Source of the DNA: an uncultured Clostridia bacterium
Lineage (GTDB): Bacteria > Bacillota > Clostridia > RUG12999
DNA: 20,011 nucleotides
Direction of reading: 5' to 3'
Assembly: GCA_934792465.1 (NCBI GenBank)
Contig: CAKVOK010000060.1
Location: forward strand, 1 to 20,011
Position numbers and translations under genes: made by a program. Of the stretch, positions 1 to 7,041 are shown piece by piece. Positions within the stretch are counted from its first letter, which is position 1. Every line of letters begins with the position of its first letter. Below the pieces are notes generated by a model. That model was not told the DNA's origin, did no database searches, and worked only from the letters and a program-made list of their open reading frames with translations.

Positions 1-40
1 CTTTTTACTCGGCTCACGTTTCCTCCGTGACAGCTTTACC

Positions 41-69
41 ATTATATCACTTTTTTCCCTCTCTGTCAA
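41..69 (-). promoter_or_regulatory. Consensus sigma-A promoter (downstream of a tandem pair)
   Basis: On the minus strand TTGACA (69-64) and TATAAT (46-41) are separated by exactly 17 bp, a perfect match to the vegetative promoter. The predicted transcript starts near 34 and runs off the left edge. Just downstream a GGAGG (26-22) sits 4 nt before a GTG (17-15) that could begin a protein reading off the window, but the spacing is tight and only 17 nt are visible, so no gene is called. Confidence 0.8.
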
Positions 70-121
70 GCTTTTTTTGACAATTTTCAAAAAAAGTTCC
101 AAACGGTAATGCGGATAATAA

Positions 122-144
122 AGCCGGCTGCTAACCAGCCAGCT
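122..144 (-). other. 9-bp inverted repeat at the start site of the upstream promoter
   Basis: On the minus strand AGCTGGCTG and CAGCCGGCT pair over 9 bp (one G-U) around the loop GTTAG. It is followed by CTTTATTATCC, a poor U-tract. It could be a 5'-end stabilising hairpin or an operator for the promoter at 150-178, or a weak terminator for queT. The sequence alone does not decide. Confidence 0.45.
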
Positions 145-149
145 AATAT

Positions 150-178
150 ATTATACCACAATACATCCTGTTTGTCAA
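150..178 (-). promoter_or_regulatory. Consensus sigma-A promoter (upstream of a tandem pair)
   Basis: TTGACA (178-173), 17-bp spacer and TATAAT (155-150) on the minus strand, again a perfect match. It lies 109 bp upstream of the promoter at 41-69 and points the same way. The predicted start, near 143, falls at the base of a 9-bp hairpin. Tandem strong promoters are typical of stable-RNA or ribosomal operons; the gene served is outside the window. Confidence 0.8.
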
Positions 179-246
179 CAGTTTCTTTCGTTTTTTCACA
201 ATTTAATGTATATTACACAAATTATTCTATACATTTATATGCCAAA

Positions 247-753
247 CTATTCATTTTTGCCATTATTTTTTTGTAAAAATCCTCTTTTTTCGAGAATAAG
301 GCTGAGCGGATAACCTATAACAAAGCAAATTACAAACTCGCCCGCACCCACCGTGAACATATTCATAAGCACAAGCTTGAGCGAAACCGCCGTATCCGAA
401 TAAAAAAATGACAGCATTGTTCCTATAACAACCGCATTGAATACAACAGGCATCATAAGCGCAATTTTTTTATGTTTTCTGAGCTTATACGTACAATAAG
501 CAGAAAACAGCGTTGCCAGCGTGCCGAACACCATATCCAGAATCATCGGGCTTGCCATATTCGCCGCAACGCAGCCTATCGCCAGACCCGGAACCGCACT
601 CGCCGTGAAAAGCGGCAGAATTGTAAGCAGCTCGGATACTCTGAACTGTATCGGACCGTATGCAAGGCTATTGAGCCCCGGCATAAGCGTAAGCACTGCG
701 TATAAGCACGCAACGATACCTCCGTAAACAACATTTCTCGTAGTTTTATTCAT
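247..753 (-). CDS. queT: QueT family queuosine-precursor transporter
   Basis: Small integral membrane protein of 168 residues, the substrate-binding (S) subunit of an ECF-type importer, expected to take up queuosine precursors such as preQ1 together with an energising module encoded elsewhere. Visible features are a short basic N-terminus, several hydrophobic spans and the family-typical YGPIQFRVSE segment at about residues 32-41, followed by a glycine-rich membrane region and a basic tail. The ATG at 753 is chosen because AAAGG lies 9 nt upstream; a TTG three codons earlier would abut the Shine-Dalgarno. A preQ1-type riboswitch sits immediately upstream, which independently supports the substrate. 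It follows glyS on the same strand with a 127-nt gap, and no clear promoter of its own is visible. Family assignment is from recalled sequence features. Confidence 0.88.
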   Translation of the reverse strand: MNKTTRNVVYGGIVACLYAVLTLMPGLNSLAYGPIQFRVSELLTILPLFTASAVPGLAIGCVAANMASPMILDMVFGTLATLFSAYCTYKLRKHKKIALMMPVVFNAVVIGTMLSFFYSDTAVSLKLVLMNMFTVGAGEFVICFVIGYPLSLILEKRGFLQKNNGKNE

Positions 754-762
754 TTTTATCAA

Positions 763-803
763 CCTTTCGTGTTTTATTTAATGTCAGGGAATTGCGACTG
801 ACA
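763..803 (-). promoter_or_regulatory. preQ1-I riboswitch, probably translational
   Basis: On the minus strand a 6-bp stem TGTCAG/CTGACA (803-798 with 787-782) closes the loop TCGCAATTCC. It is followed by the A-rich tail ATTAAATAAAACACG that runs into the ribosome binding site AAAGG of queT. This stem, UCGCA-type loop and A-rich 3' tail match the class I preQ1 aptamer layout, and resemble the Thermoanaerobacter version in which the tail pairs with the loop and hides the Shine-Dalgarno. No terminator stem or U-run lies between it and queT, so control at translation initiation is inferred. Ligand-bound RNA should repress transporter synthesis. Confidence 0.78.
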
Positions 804-825
804 CATATTCAATTTTTTGGCAGCT

Positions 826-851
826 GCGGCAAAATAAATTAATTTTGCCGC
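826..851 (-). terminator. 10-bp hairpin between glyS and queT (weak terminator or spacer)
   Basis: A perfect inverted repeat GCGGCAAAAT/ATTTTGCCGC with a 6-nt loop begins 30 nt after the glyS stop. No U-run follows on the minus strand, so complete termination is doubtful and read-through into queT is plausible. It may protect the 3' end of the glyS message. Confidence 0.4.
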
Positions 852-880
852 AACCTATCCTTTCCTTTTTTCGTGGGGCT

Positions 881-2272
881 TTAGAACTCTATTTTTTCGG
901 AGATATAATCAACCAAATCTTCGATTTTTACGTGTACCTGTTCCATGGTATCTCTGTCACGAACGGTAACCTCGCCGTTTTCGAGCGTATCGAAATCGTA
1001 TGTGATACACATAGGCGTACCTATTTCGTCCTGTCTTCTGTATCTCTTGCCTATAGAACCTGTTTCATCAAAATCAACCATGAAATGCTTTGAAAGCATA
1101 TCATGAACCTCGGAAGCCTTTTCGGAAAGCTTCTTGGAAAGCGGAAGAACCGCTGCCTTGAACGGTGCAAGCGCCGGATGCAGGTGCATAACAACTCTCG
1201 TATCCCCTTCGGCGATTTCCTCTTCATCGTATGCTTCAACAAGGAATGCGAGCGCAACACGGTCTGCACCGAGCGACGGCTCTATTACATACGGTATATA
1301 TTTTTCGTTTGTGTACGGGTCTACATATTCCATGCTTTCGCCGGAAGTATTGGCGTGCTGTGTGAGGTCGAAATTCGTTCTGTCTGCGATACCCCACAGT
1401 TCGCCCCAGCCGAACGGGAACATAAATTCTATATCCGTCGTTGCGTTTGAATAGTGCGAAAGCTCCTCGGGGTCGTGGTCGCGAAGCTTGAGGTTTTCCG
1501 GATTTATACCCAAATCGTAGAGCCATTTTGCGCAGTAATCTTTCCAGTATGCGAACCATTCGAGGTCTGTTCCCGGAGCGCAGAAAAATTCGAGTTCCAT
1601 CTGTTCAAATTCACGTGTACGGAAAGTGAAGTTGCCCGGTGTTATCTCGTTTCTGAACGATTTACCTATCTGACCTACGCCAAACGGTATTTTCTTACGT
1701 GTGGAACGCTGAACGTTCTTGAAGTTTACGAAAATACCCTGTGCCGTTTCCGGTCTTAAGAATATTTCGGATTTCGAATCCTCGGTTACACCCTGGAACG
1801 TCTTGAACATAAGGTTGAATTTACGTATATCGGTATAATTCAGCTTGCCGCAGTTCGGGCACACTATTTTATTATCATATATATATTTCAGCATCTTTTC
1901 GTCGTCCCAGCCGCCGACGTTTATAACCTCGCCTTTTTCCGCCGCATAATCCTCGATAAGCTTATCCGCACGGTGACGTGTTTTACATTCCTTGCAATCC
2001 ATAAGAGGGTCGGAAAATCCGCCTACGTGACCGGAAGCCACCCATGTCTGCGGATTCATGAGAATCGCAGCGTCCAAACCTACATTATATTTAGATTCCT
2101 GAATAAATTTTTTCCACCATGCACGTTTAACGTTGTTCTTGAACTCCACGCCGAGCGGGCCGTAGTCCCATGTATTCGCCAGACCTCCGTATATCTCCGA
2201 GCCGGGGAATACAAATCCTCTGCTTTTGCAAAGAGCAACGATTTTGTCCATTGTCTTTTCTGTGTTCTTCAC
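881..2272 (-). CDS. glyS: Glycine--tRNA ligase, single-chain dimeric type
   Basis: Charges tRNA-Gly with glycine in the cytoplasm as a class II synthetase homodimer. The 463-residue length is normal for the bacterial single-chain (GlyQS) form. Visible landmarks are the YGPLG segment near motif 1 (residues 38-42), a zinc-type insertion with C93/C96 and C138/C141, motif 2 around FRNE (206-209) and RTREFEQMELEFF (from 218), motif 3 EPSLGADR (331-338), and a C-terminal anticodon-binding domain from about residue 362. The GTG start at 2272 is preferred because AAAGG lies 10 nt upstream; an in-frame ATG seven codons later has only a weak GAAG. No T-box leader is evident in the 76-nt gap upstream. 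It is followed by queT, a reasonable tRNA-related grouping. Confidence 0.95.
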   Translation of the reverse strand: MKNTEKTMDKIVALCKSRGFVFPGSEIYGGLANTWDYGPLGVEFKNNVKRAWWKKFIQESKYNVGLDAAILMNPQTWVASGHVGGFSDPLMDCKECKTRHRADKLIEDYAAEKGEVINVGGWDDEKMLKYIYDNKIVCPNCGKLNYTDIRKFNLMFKTFQGVTEDSKSEIFLRPETAQGIFVNFKNVQRSTRKKIPFGVGQIGKSFRNEITPGNFTFRTREFEQMELEFFCAPGTDLEWFAYWKDYCAKWLYDLGINPENLKLRDHDPEELSHYSNATTDIEFMFPFGWGELWGIADRTNFDLTQHANTSGESMEYVDPYTNEKYIPYVIEPSLGADRVALAFLVEAYDEEEIAEGDTRVVMHLHPALAPFKAAVLPLSKKLSEKASEVHDMLSKHFMVDFDETGSIGKRYRRQDEIGTPMCITYDFDTLENGEVTVRDRDTMEQVHVKIEDLVDYISEKIEF

Positions 2273-2310
2273 TTCTAATCAACCTTTCTTTATGTAAACT
2301 GAAACTTTGC

Positions 2311-2342
2311 TGCGGAAAGCGCCTGTTCCGGCACTCTCCGCA
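2311..2342 (-). other. 13-bp hairpin between the zinc-ribbon gene and glyS
   Basis: TGCGGAGAGTGCC (2342-2330) pairs with GGCGCTTTCCGCA (2323-2311) over 13 bp including two G-U pairs, with a 6-nt loop. It begins a few bases after the stop of the upstream gene. The following minus-strand sequence GCAAAGTTTCAGTTT lacks a continuous U-run, so it may be a partial terminator or an RNA-processing stem. Confidence 0.45.
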
Positions 2343-2348
2343 AAATTA

Positions 2349-4154
2349 TCAATAATAGAATACGTTTATTACGTTCTTGGATATTTCCGAAAGCTTGCCG
2401 TCTTTAATCGTGTAAATATCAAGCTTCTGACCCTGCTCGTCCGCCATCTTGAACGTTATCGGGTCTTTCGCCGCTCCGGAAGCAAATCCGTTTATTTTTT
2501 TATCAATAACAGTACCCTTTGCGCCCGCTTTGCTTGCGTTAATCGCCGCACTGCCTTTTTCCGAATTAAGATTGTCCGTATAGTAAACCGTTGCGTTATC
2601 CTTGCCGAAATACGGTGTGCTTACCGTATTATCCGTCAGCTTATATGTTTCTTTTTTCGCCGTCGCATAAAGGTTCAGCGCATTTTTCGCATCGCTGTCC
2701 TCGCCGCTTCTTACCACATACAGAATCATATCCGCATTATCGTTCACTGCCGCTGCGGAAGCGTCTTTCTTTGCAATCGTCACAGCTTCGCTCCATTTGC
2801 CGTTTTTCAAATCGCTGTATACAAGCTTGCCGTCGGAATCCGTATAAACAACACGGCTGCCGTCTTTCGAGAATACCGGATTTGCCGTCGAATACGAGAA
2901 TTTCTCGGGAAGAGCAACGTTCGTTCCGCCGTTTGCCATGAGGATTTCATTTTTCTGCATATAAATCAAAATATCGTTTTTGCCGCTCATTGCGCCGTCG
3001 TCATATGCCGAATTATTGCCTCTTTCAGCCATTTCTCTCGCCATTGCGTATACGCCGACTTCCGTATCCACAGCCTTTGCCTTTTTGCCGAACTCCTTGA
3101 AATAGAGCGTTCCGAGGGACGCCTGCGATGTTTCGCCGTCCGACTTTTTCACATCGGACAGATAAATAATGCCTTTTGCCGGTGTTTCCACATAATATAC
3201 GGCTTTGCTTGCAGCCTCTCCCTCCGCAAGTACGGAAGCTTTGCCGCCGTTTTCTATGATTTCAAGCTTATTCTTATCTCCGTTTGACGTTGTATACACA
3301 ATATTTTTGCCGTCACCGGAAATGTATTCGACTCCGCTGACCTTTTTCGCAACGCTTTTTCCGTTTGCAAACAACTCGCCGGCTTTCGTATCATCTTTAA
3401 TCTTTACGTACCACACCTTGTCCGTACCTTTTAAAAATCCGTAGCACGGCTTTCCGCCCGTGGCATATTTAACCTTTTCGAGTGCCGTTATTTCCTTAGC
3501 CTTTGAACCTACCTTATAACTGCACAGCGTATTTTTGTCATTTTTACCTTTTACGAAAAGTATATTTTTATCGTCCGCAGACACTACAACGGAAGACGAC
3601 AAAACGTCTTTCGATATTTCCTCTGTCTTGTCCTTGCCTGCAATATACAGCTTCAGTGTACCGTTGTCGAGGTAGAACAGATTTTTTCCGGCTACCGCAA
3701 AATCGCTGTTTTGGCTGAACGAATTTCCGTCTTTAAAATTCTTTATAAGCGTATATTCCTTGCCGTTGTAATCGTTTACGCAGACATCGTTTCCGCCCTT
3801 TGCTTCCTTAAGATATATAAACGGCGCAAATTCCTCCGTGTTTTTGAATATCTCGTTGTATCCGGCAAAGATGCCGAGAGCGACTATAACTATAACCGCA
3901 GCAGCCGTTATAATCCTGCTTATTCCCGATTTCTTCGGTTCGTGCGTTTCCGTTATTTCTTCTTCAAATTCAACGCCCCCATGAGGTTCGTTTTCCGTTC
4001 CCTCCGCTGTTTCTTCAACCGCTTCCGTTTCCTCCGCTGTTTCTTCAGCTGCTTCGATGTTCTCCTCAATCATTTCTTCCTCAAAGGCTTCTCCGCATTC
4101 GGGACAGAATTTTGAATCGTCAGGTATCTCCTGACCGCATTTTTTGCATATCAT
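2349..4154 (-). CDS. Membrane-anchored zinc-ribbon protein with propeller-like extracytoplasmic domain
   Basis: 601 residues, function unknown. Domain order: an N-terminal zinc ribbon with two CxxC pairs (C3/C6, C17/C20); a strongly acidic Glu/Ala/Thr linker (about 22-72); one transmembrane helix (about 81-99) after a KKS basic stop; and a long exported part (100-601) of repeated short beta segments such as VFSKDGSRVVYTDSDGKL, resembling TolB/PQQ-type beta-propeller blades. The zinc ribbon is predicted inside the cell and the propeller outside. The ATG at 4154 is chosen because GGAGG lies 8 nt upstream; the TTG five codons earlier overlaps that Shine-Dalgarno. It has its own perfect promoter at 4189-4217. 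Zinc-ribbon membrane proteins of this layout are common in Clostridia, but I know of no established role. A cell-surface sensor is one possibility. Confidence 0.75.
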   Translation of the reverse strand: MICKKCGQEIPDDSKFCPECGEAFEEEMIEENIEAAEETAEETEAVEETAEGTENEPHGGVEFEEEITETHEPKKSGISRIITAAAVIVIVALGIFAGYNEIFKNTEEFAPFIYLKEAKGGNDVCVNDYNGKEYTLIKNFKDGNSFSQNSDFAVAGKNLFYLDNGTLKLYIAGKDKTEEISKDVLSSSVVVSADDKNILFVKGKNDKNTLCSYKVGSKAKEITALEKVKYATGGKPCYGFLKGTDKVWYVKIKDDTKAGELFANGKSVAKKVSGVEYISGDGKNIVYTTSNGDKNKLEIIENGGKASVLAEGEAASKAVYYVETPAKGIIYLSDVKKSDGETSQASLGTLYFKEFGKKAKAVDTEVGVYAMAREMAERGNNSAYDDGAMSGKNDILIYMQKNEILMANGGTNVALPEKFSYSTANPVFSKDGSRVVYTDSDGKLVYSDLKNGKWSEAVTIAKKDASAAAVNDNADMILYVVRSGEDSDAKNALNLYATAKKETYKLTDNTVSTPYFGKDNATVYYTDNLNSEKGSAAINASKAGAKGTVIDKKINGFASGAAKDPITFKMADEQGQKLDIYTIKDGKLSEISKNVINVFYY

Positions 4155-4188
4155 AAAATTATCCTCCAAAATAAATTATATATTTATA

Positions 4189-4217
4189 ATTATATATCTA
4201 ATATTCCCGATTGTCAA
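4189..4217 (-). promoter_or_regulatory. Consensus sigma-A promoter for the zinc-ribbon gene
   Basis: TTGACA (4217-4212), 17-bp spacer, TATAAT (4194-4189) on the minus strand, a perfect match. The predicted start is near 4182, giving a 28-nt leader before the ATG at 4154. It may also drive glyS and queT by read-through. Confidence 0.8.
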
Positions 4218-4248
4218 TATAAAAACGGAAAATATTAAACAAATTTCT

Positions 4249-4947
4249 TTAAATTTCCGCAATATCGCATATTACCCTGCCGGCAAGCACGAGTCCGGCA
4301 GCCGCCGGAACAAACGAAATACTGCCCGGCACAGGTTTTCCGCCGCCCGTATTTTCCCTTTTCCTCGGGATTTCCTTTGAATACACGACATTGAGCTTTT
4401 TTATTCCTCTTTTTTTGAGTTCGTAGCGCATGACTCTGGCGAGCGGACACACCGACGTCTTATAAATATCCGCAACCTCAAAAGCCGTCGGGTCAAGCTT
4501 ATTTCCCGCACCCATGCAGCTTATTATCTTAACGCCCTCGCTGTATGCTTTTTCTATTATAACAAGCTTGGACGATACCATATCTATTGCATCTATTATA
4601 TAATCATATTTTGTAAAATCAAACTCATTTATATTCCCGGAATTCACAAAAAACGGAAAAACCTCCGTTTCAAGTTCGGGATTTATCATGAGCGCACGCT
4701 TTTTCGCTTCCTCCGCTTTAAGCCTGCCCACATTTTCGCTGTGTGCTATGAGCTGGCGGTTTATATTGGTAATATCCACCGTATCGCCGTCCGTTATTCC
4801 CACACGACCGATTCCGCTCCTGACAAGCGCTTCGAGAGCATACGACCCGACGCCGCCGACGCCGAAAATCAGCACCGAGGCATTTTTCAGTTTTTTCGCC
4901 GCTTCCTCGCCTATCAGCATTTCGGTACGGGTAAATTTTTCGTTCAT
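4249..4947 (-). CDS. tcdA: tRNA threonylcarbamoyladenosine dehydratase (TcdA/CsdL family)
   Basis: ThiF/E1-like enzyme that uses ATP to cyclise t6A at position 37 of ANN-decoding tRNAs into ct6A in the cytoplasm. The 232-residue length fits the Gram-positive form. Visible motifs are the nucleotide-binding loop GVGGVGS (29-35), acidic residues in ITDGD (51-55), the NINRQ segment (61-65) that contacts ATP, DAIDMVSSK in the middle, and a C-terminal glycine-rich GSISFVPAAAGL region. It lacks a ubiquitin-like partner nearby, as expected for TcdA rather than ThiF or MoeB. The ATG at 4947 has AAAGGG 7 nt upstream; a longer in-frame version lacks a ribosome binding site. No convincing promoter is visible upstream, where repeat cluster A begins about 70 nt away. 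Confidence 0.9.
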   Translation of the reverse strand: MNEKFTRTEMLIGEEAAKKLKNASVLIFGVGGVGSYALEALVRSGIGRVGITDGDTVDITNINRQLIAHSENVGRLKAEEAKKRALMINPELETEVFPFFVNSGNINEFDFTKYDYIIDAIDMVSSKLVIIEKAYSEGVKIISCMGAGNKLDPTAFEVADIYKTSVCPLARVMRYELKKRGIKKLNVVYSKEIPRKRENTGGGKPVPGSISFVPAAAGLVLAGRVICDIAEI

Positions 4948-5018
4948 AGTAATTCCCTTTCCGTTTTTAATAATGTATATACTTATGTTTTGTGTAACGA
5001 GCAGCAAACCGCAAGTGC

Positions 5019-5186
5019 CTTACACAGGGGTTTTTACAACCCTTCCACCACTAACGTGGTCCCCACACCTCCGCTGCACGGCAGCTTCCGGCGCCTTACA
5101 CAGAACATTTAAACAACCCTTCCACCGCTAACGCGGTCCCCACACCTCCGCTGCACGGCAGCTTCCGGCGCCTTACACAGGGGAGG
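5019..5186 (+). repeat. Repeat cluster A: two tandem palindromic units (alpha type)
   Basis: Two copies of about 68-74 bp (5036-5103 and 5113-5186) begin ACAACCCTTCCACC and carry the hairpin CCAC-TAA-CGTGG (or CCGC-TAA-CGCGG), then GCTGC-ACG-GCAGC, and end at CCTTACACAG. A partial CCTTACACAGGGG precedes them, and the second copy is followed by GGGAGGC and TGTGCCGCCGAAT. The same unit recurs in clusters B, C and D. No transposase or open reading frame of substance lies here, so it is best described as a MITE- or REP-like element. It sits between divergent tcdA and marR. The rest of the 5187-5377 interval is AT-rich and otherwise featureless. Confidence 0.85.
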
Positions 5187-5337
5187 CTTTGGTTTGTGCC
5201 GCCGAATTGGTGTTGTACATATTATTTTATCATCTTAGCACTTTTTTGTCAACCTTTTAACAGTATATTCATACTTTGTTCACAAAAAATTAATAATTGT
5301 AGTTTATAATTATCCCGTTGCGCATTATTGCACAATT

Positions 5338-5347
5338 TTGTATACAA
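5338..5347. promoter_or_regulatory. 10-bp palindrome upstream of the marR promoter
   Basis: A perfect TTGTATACAA palindrome lies 30 bp upstream of the -35 box of the marR promoter. Operators of MarR-family proteins are often short TTG-to-CAA palindromes, so it is a candidate binding site. The motif is short and AT-rich and could be chance. Confidence 0.3.
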
Positions 5348-5377
5348 TTCATAATCTAATTATGTCTAAAATACATA

Positions 5378-5406
5378 TTGCCTTTGAGTATGATTTATAG
5401 TATAAT
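5378..5406 (+). promoter_or_regulatory. Promoter of the marR-RND operon
   Basis: TTGCCT (5378-5383), 17-bp spacer, TATAAT (5401-5406). The predicted start at about 5413 gives a 32-nt leader ending in the strong AAGGAGG ribosome binding site of marR. It is the only good promoter seen ahead of the four-gene operon. Confidence 0.75.
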
Positions 5407-5408
5407 AC

Positions 5409-5420
5409 GTAGTACACTAC
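5409..5420. promoter_or_regulatory. Inverted repeat over the marR start site (candidate operator)
   Basis: GTAGT-AC-ACTAC is a perfect inverted repeat that covers the predicted transcription start, 3 to 14 bp past the -10 box. A repressor bound here would block the promoter. This fits autoregulation by the MarR protein encoded immediately downstream, but it is inferred from position and symmetry only. Confidence 0.4.
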
Positions 5421-5444
5421 CTTTTTAAATAAGGAGGCGATATA

Positions 5445-5882
5445 TTGAGCTGCAAATTTGACAATATAAGCGCAGTTGCTTTTAAAATGAGAAAATTCAA
5501 CGACAATCTTTCGCTCATTGTAAATAATGAGCTTCGCAAATACGGTCTTACATATTCACAGCTTTTGCTGCTGCACTTCCTGTCGCAGAGAAAAGGCGAG
5601 GAAACAGCTATAAAGGATATTGAAAAGCTTATGCAGCTTACACACCCTACCGTTTTGGGAATCGTTGCACGTTTATGTGCAAAAGGACTTGTGAAAACAA
5701 AAACAAGCGACAAAGATAAGCGAATACGCCTTGTTTCGCTTGCCGACAACGATTTTGACATAGCGGCATGCGAAAAAGAGATTCAGCAAACCGTTTTTGT
5801 CGAGTTTAAAGAGAATTTTTCCAAATCGGAAATTGAAACTCTGGCGGAATCACTCAATTACATTGTTAAGATTATGGAATAA
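5445..5882 (+). CDS. MarR-family transcriptional regulator
   Basis: 145-residue winged-helix regulator, expected to act as a dimer that represses the efflux genes behind it until a ligand binds. Visible: an N-terminal dimerisation helix, a helix-turn-helix around IKDIEKLMQLTHPTVLGIVARL (recognition helix at about residues 66-78), and the wing with the family-typical DKDKR-IRLVSL pattern (about 88-98), followed by a C-terminal helix pair. The start is a TTG at 5445 with a perfect AAGGAGG 7 nt upstream; the next in-frame ATG (codon 15) would remove the dimerisation helix. The next gene begins 21 nt after its stop, so it is probably the first gene of the efflux operon. Its ligand cannot be read from the sequence. 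Confidence 0.88.
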   Translation: MSCKFDNISAVAFKMRKFNDNLSLIVNNELRKYGLTYSQLLLLHFLSQRKGEETAIKDIEKLMQLTHPTVLGIVARLCAKGLVKTKTSDKDKRIRLVSLADNDFDIAACEKEIQQTVFVEFKENFSKSEIETLAESLNYIVKIME

Positions 5883-5903
5883 GTTTAAGGGAGGATTAAC
5901 CTA

Positions 5904-7028
5904 ATGAAACGAACATTCACACTCACGCTGGCGGTGCTGATGCTCACAGGTATGCTTGCCGCAGCCGAAGAACCTGCCGCAGTGACGGCAGATGAAACAC
6001 AAAGCGTAACGGAAACTGCCGTAACAAACTATACACTAAGTCTGAAAGACGCCATTGAGCTTGCTCTCACTGACAATCCGCAGATAAACGCCGCCGACAT
6101 AAGCATAGAAAGCGGCAAAACATCTCTGAAAGCGGCGAAAGAAGCACGTGCGAAATGCAAGGGCAGAGTAAACACCATTGCATATTTAAACACGGACTAT
6201 GCCGTGGAAGCCGCCGAAAAGCAGCTTGCACTCGCAGAAAAATCCAAGGAACAGATTAAAAGCAAAATTTCTTATGACGTTACACAGAAATATTACAATT
6301 ACAAGCTTCTCGGGCATCTTCTCGAAATAGCGGACAGCTCGCTTGCTCTTGCCAACGAAAACCTAAGCATTGTAAATGCGAATTATGCACTCGGCAGGAT
6401 TTCAAAAATAGAAAACGACAACGCCGCTTTGAGCGTTGAAAACTGCGAATCAACAAAAAACACATATTTAAGAAACGCCGATATTGCAAAAGAAAGCCTT
6501 AAAATCGCTCTGAACCTTAAGGGCGATGCGGAATTCACGCTGACGGACGACATAGATTACGAAGCATACGAAGCCGTTCCGCAGACGGACGCAGATGCGG
6601 CAATCGAATCTCGCTACGATATGTCCGGACTGAAAGTTCAGGCGGAGCTTGCGAACAAAAACTTCAATAATATAAAACGCTACAGTTCGGAAAACACCGC
6701 CGCATATCAGACGGCATACAGCTCGTATATCCAGGCCGATTATACATATACGAATACGACGAAGCAGATGAAAATAGGTATAATAAATTATTACAATTCC
6801 ATTCTTTCGGCAAAGGACGCTCTCGACATTGCGAATATGACATACGATATTCAGTCGAGAAACTACGAAGCCGGAAAGCTGAAATTTGAAATGGGAACAA
6901 TTTCAAATATTGAGCTTACGGAGCTGCTGAACAAGCAATCATCCGCACGTGTCAATGCGGAAAATGCAAAGCTTACTTACAAACTGGCGGTGGAAAAGTA
7001 TAAATATGAAATTTCGATTGGATTATAA
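5904..7028 (+). CDS. TolC/OEP-like protein, apparently without beta-barrel strands
   Basis: 374 residues, shorter than the roughly 430-490 usual for outer-membrane efflux proteins. It has a signal peptide (about 1-22) and two OEP-type repeats: the first opens with LSLKDAIELALTDNPQ (45-60) and contains YALGRISKIE (161-170), the second starts near residue 235 and contains YEAGKLKFEMGTISNIEL (321-338). Within each repeat the two long helices are joined by only about 15-25 residues (about 84-100 and 259-285), where canonical TolC has two transmembrane strands. The tunnel-forming coiled coils appear kept and the barrel lost. GGGAGG lies 9 nt before the ATG. It sits between marR and the adaptor and pump genes, so it presumably works with them, perhaps spanning the cell wall. 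Family assignment is confident; mode of action is inference. Confidence 0.8.
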   Translation: MKRTFTLTLAVLMLTGMLAAAEEPAAVTADETQSVTETAVTNYTLSLKDAIELALTDNPQINAADISIESGKTSLKAAKEARAKCKGRVNTIAYLNTDYAVEAAEKQLALAEKSKEQIKSKISYDVTQKYYNYKLLGHLLEIADSSLALANENLSIVNANYALGRISKIENDNAALSVENCESTKNTYLRNADIAKESLKIALNLKGDAEFTLTDDIDYEAYEAVPQTDADAAIESRYDMSGLKVQAELANKNFNNIKRYSSENTAAYQTAYSSYIQADYTYTNTTKQMKIGIINYYNSILSAKDALDIANMTYDIQSRNYEAGKLKFEMGTISNIELTELLNKQSSARVNAENAKLTYKLAVEKYKYEISIGL

Positions 7029-7041
7029 AGGAGAATAAATA

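Noticed and set aside
2273..2348. T-box leader for glyS
   Set aside because: The 76-nt gap is too short and has no T-box sequence or specifier stem.
4948..5018. Promoter for tcdA
   Set aside because: TATATAC and TACATT boxes exist on the minus strand but no -35 box is found at 16-18 bp.
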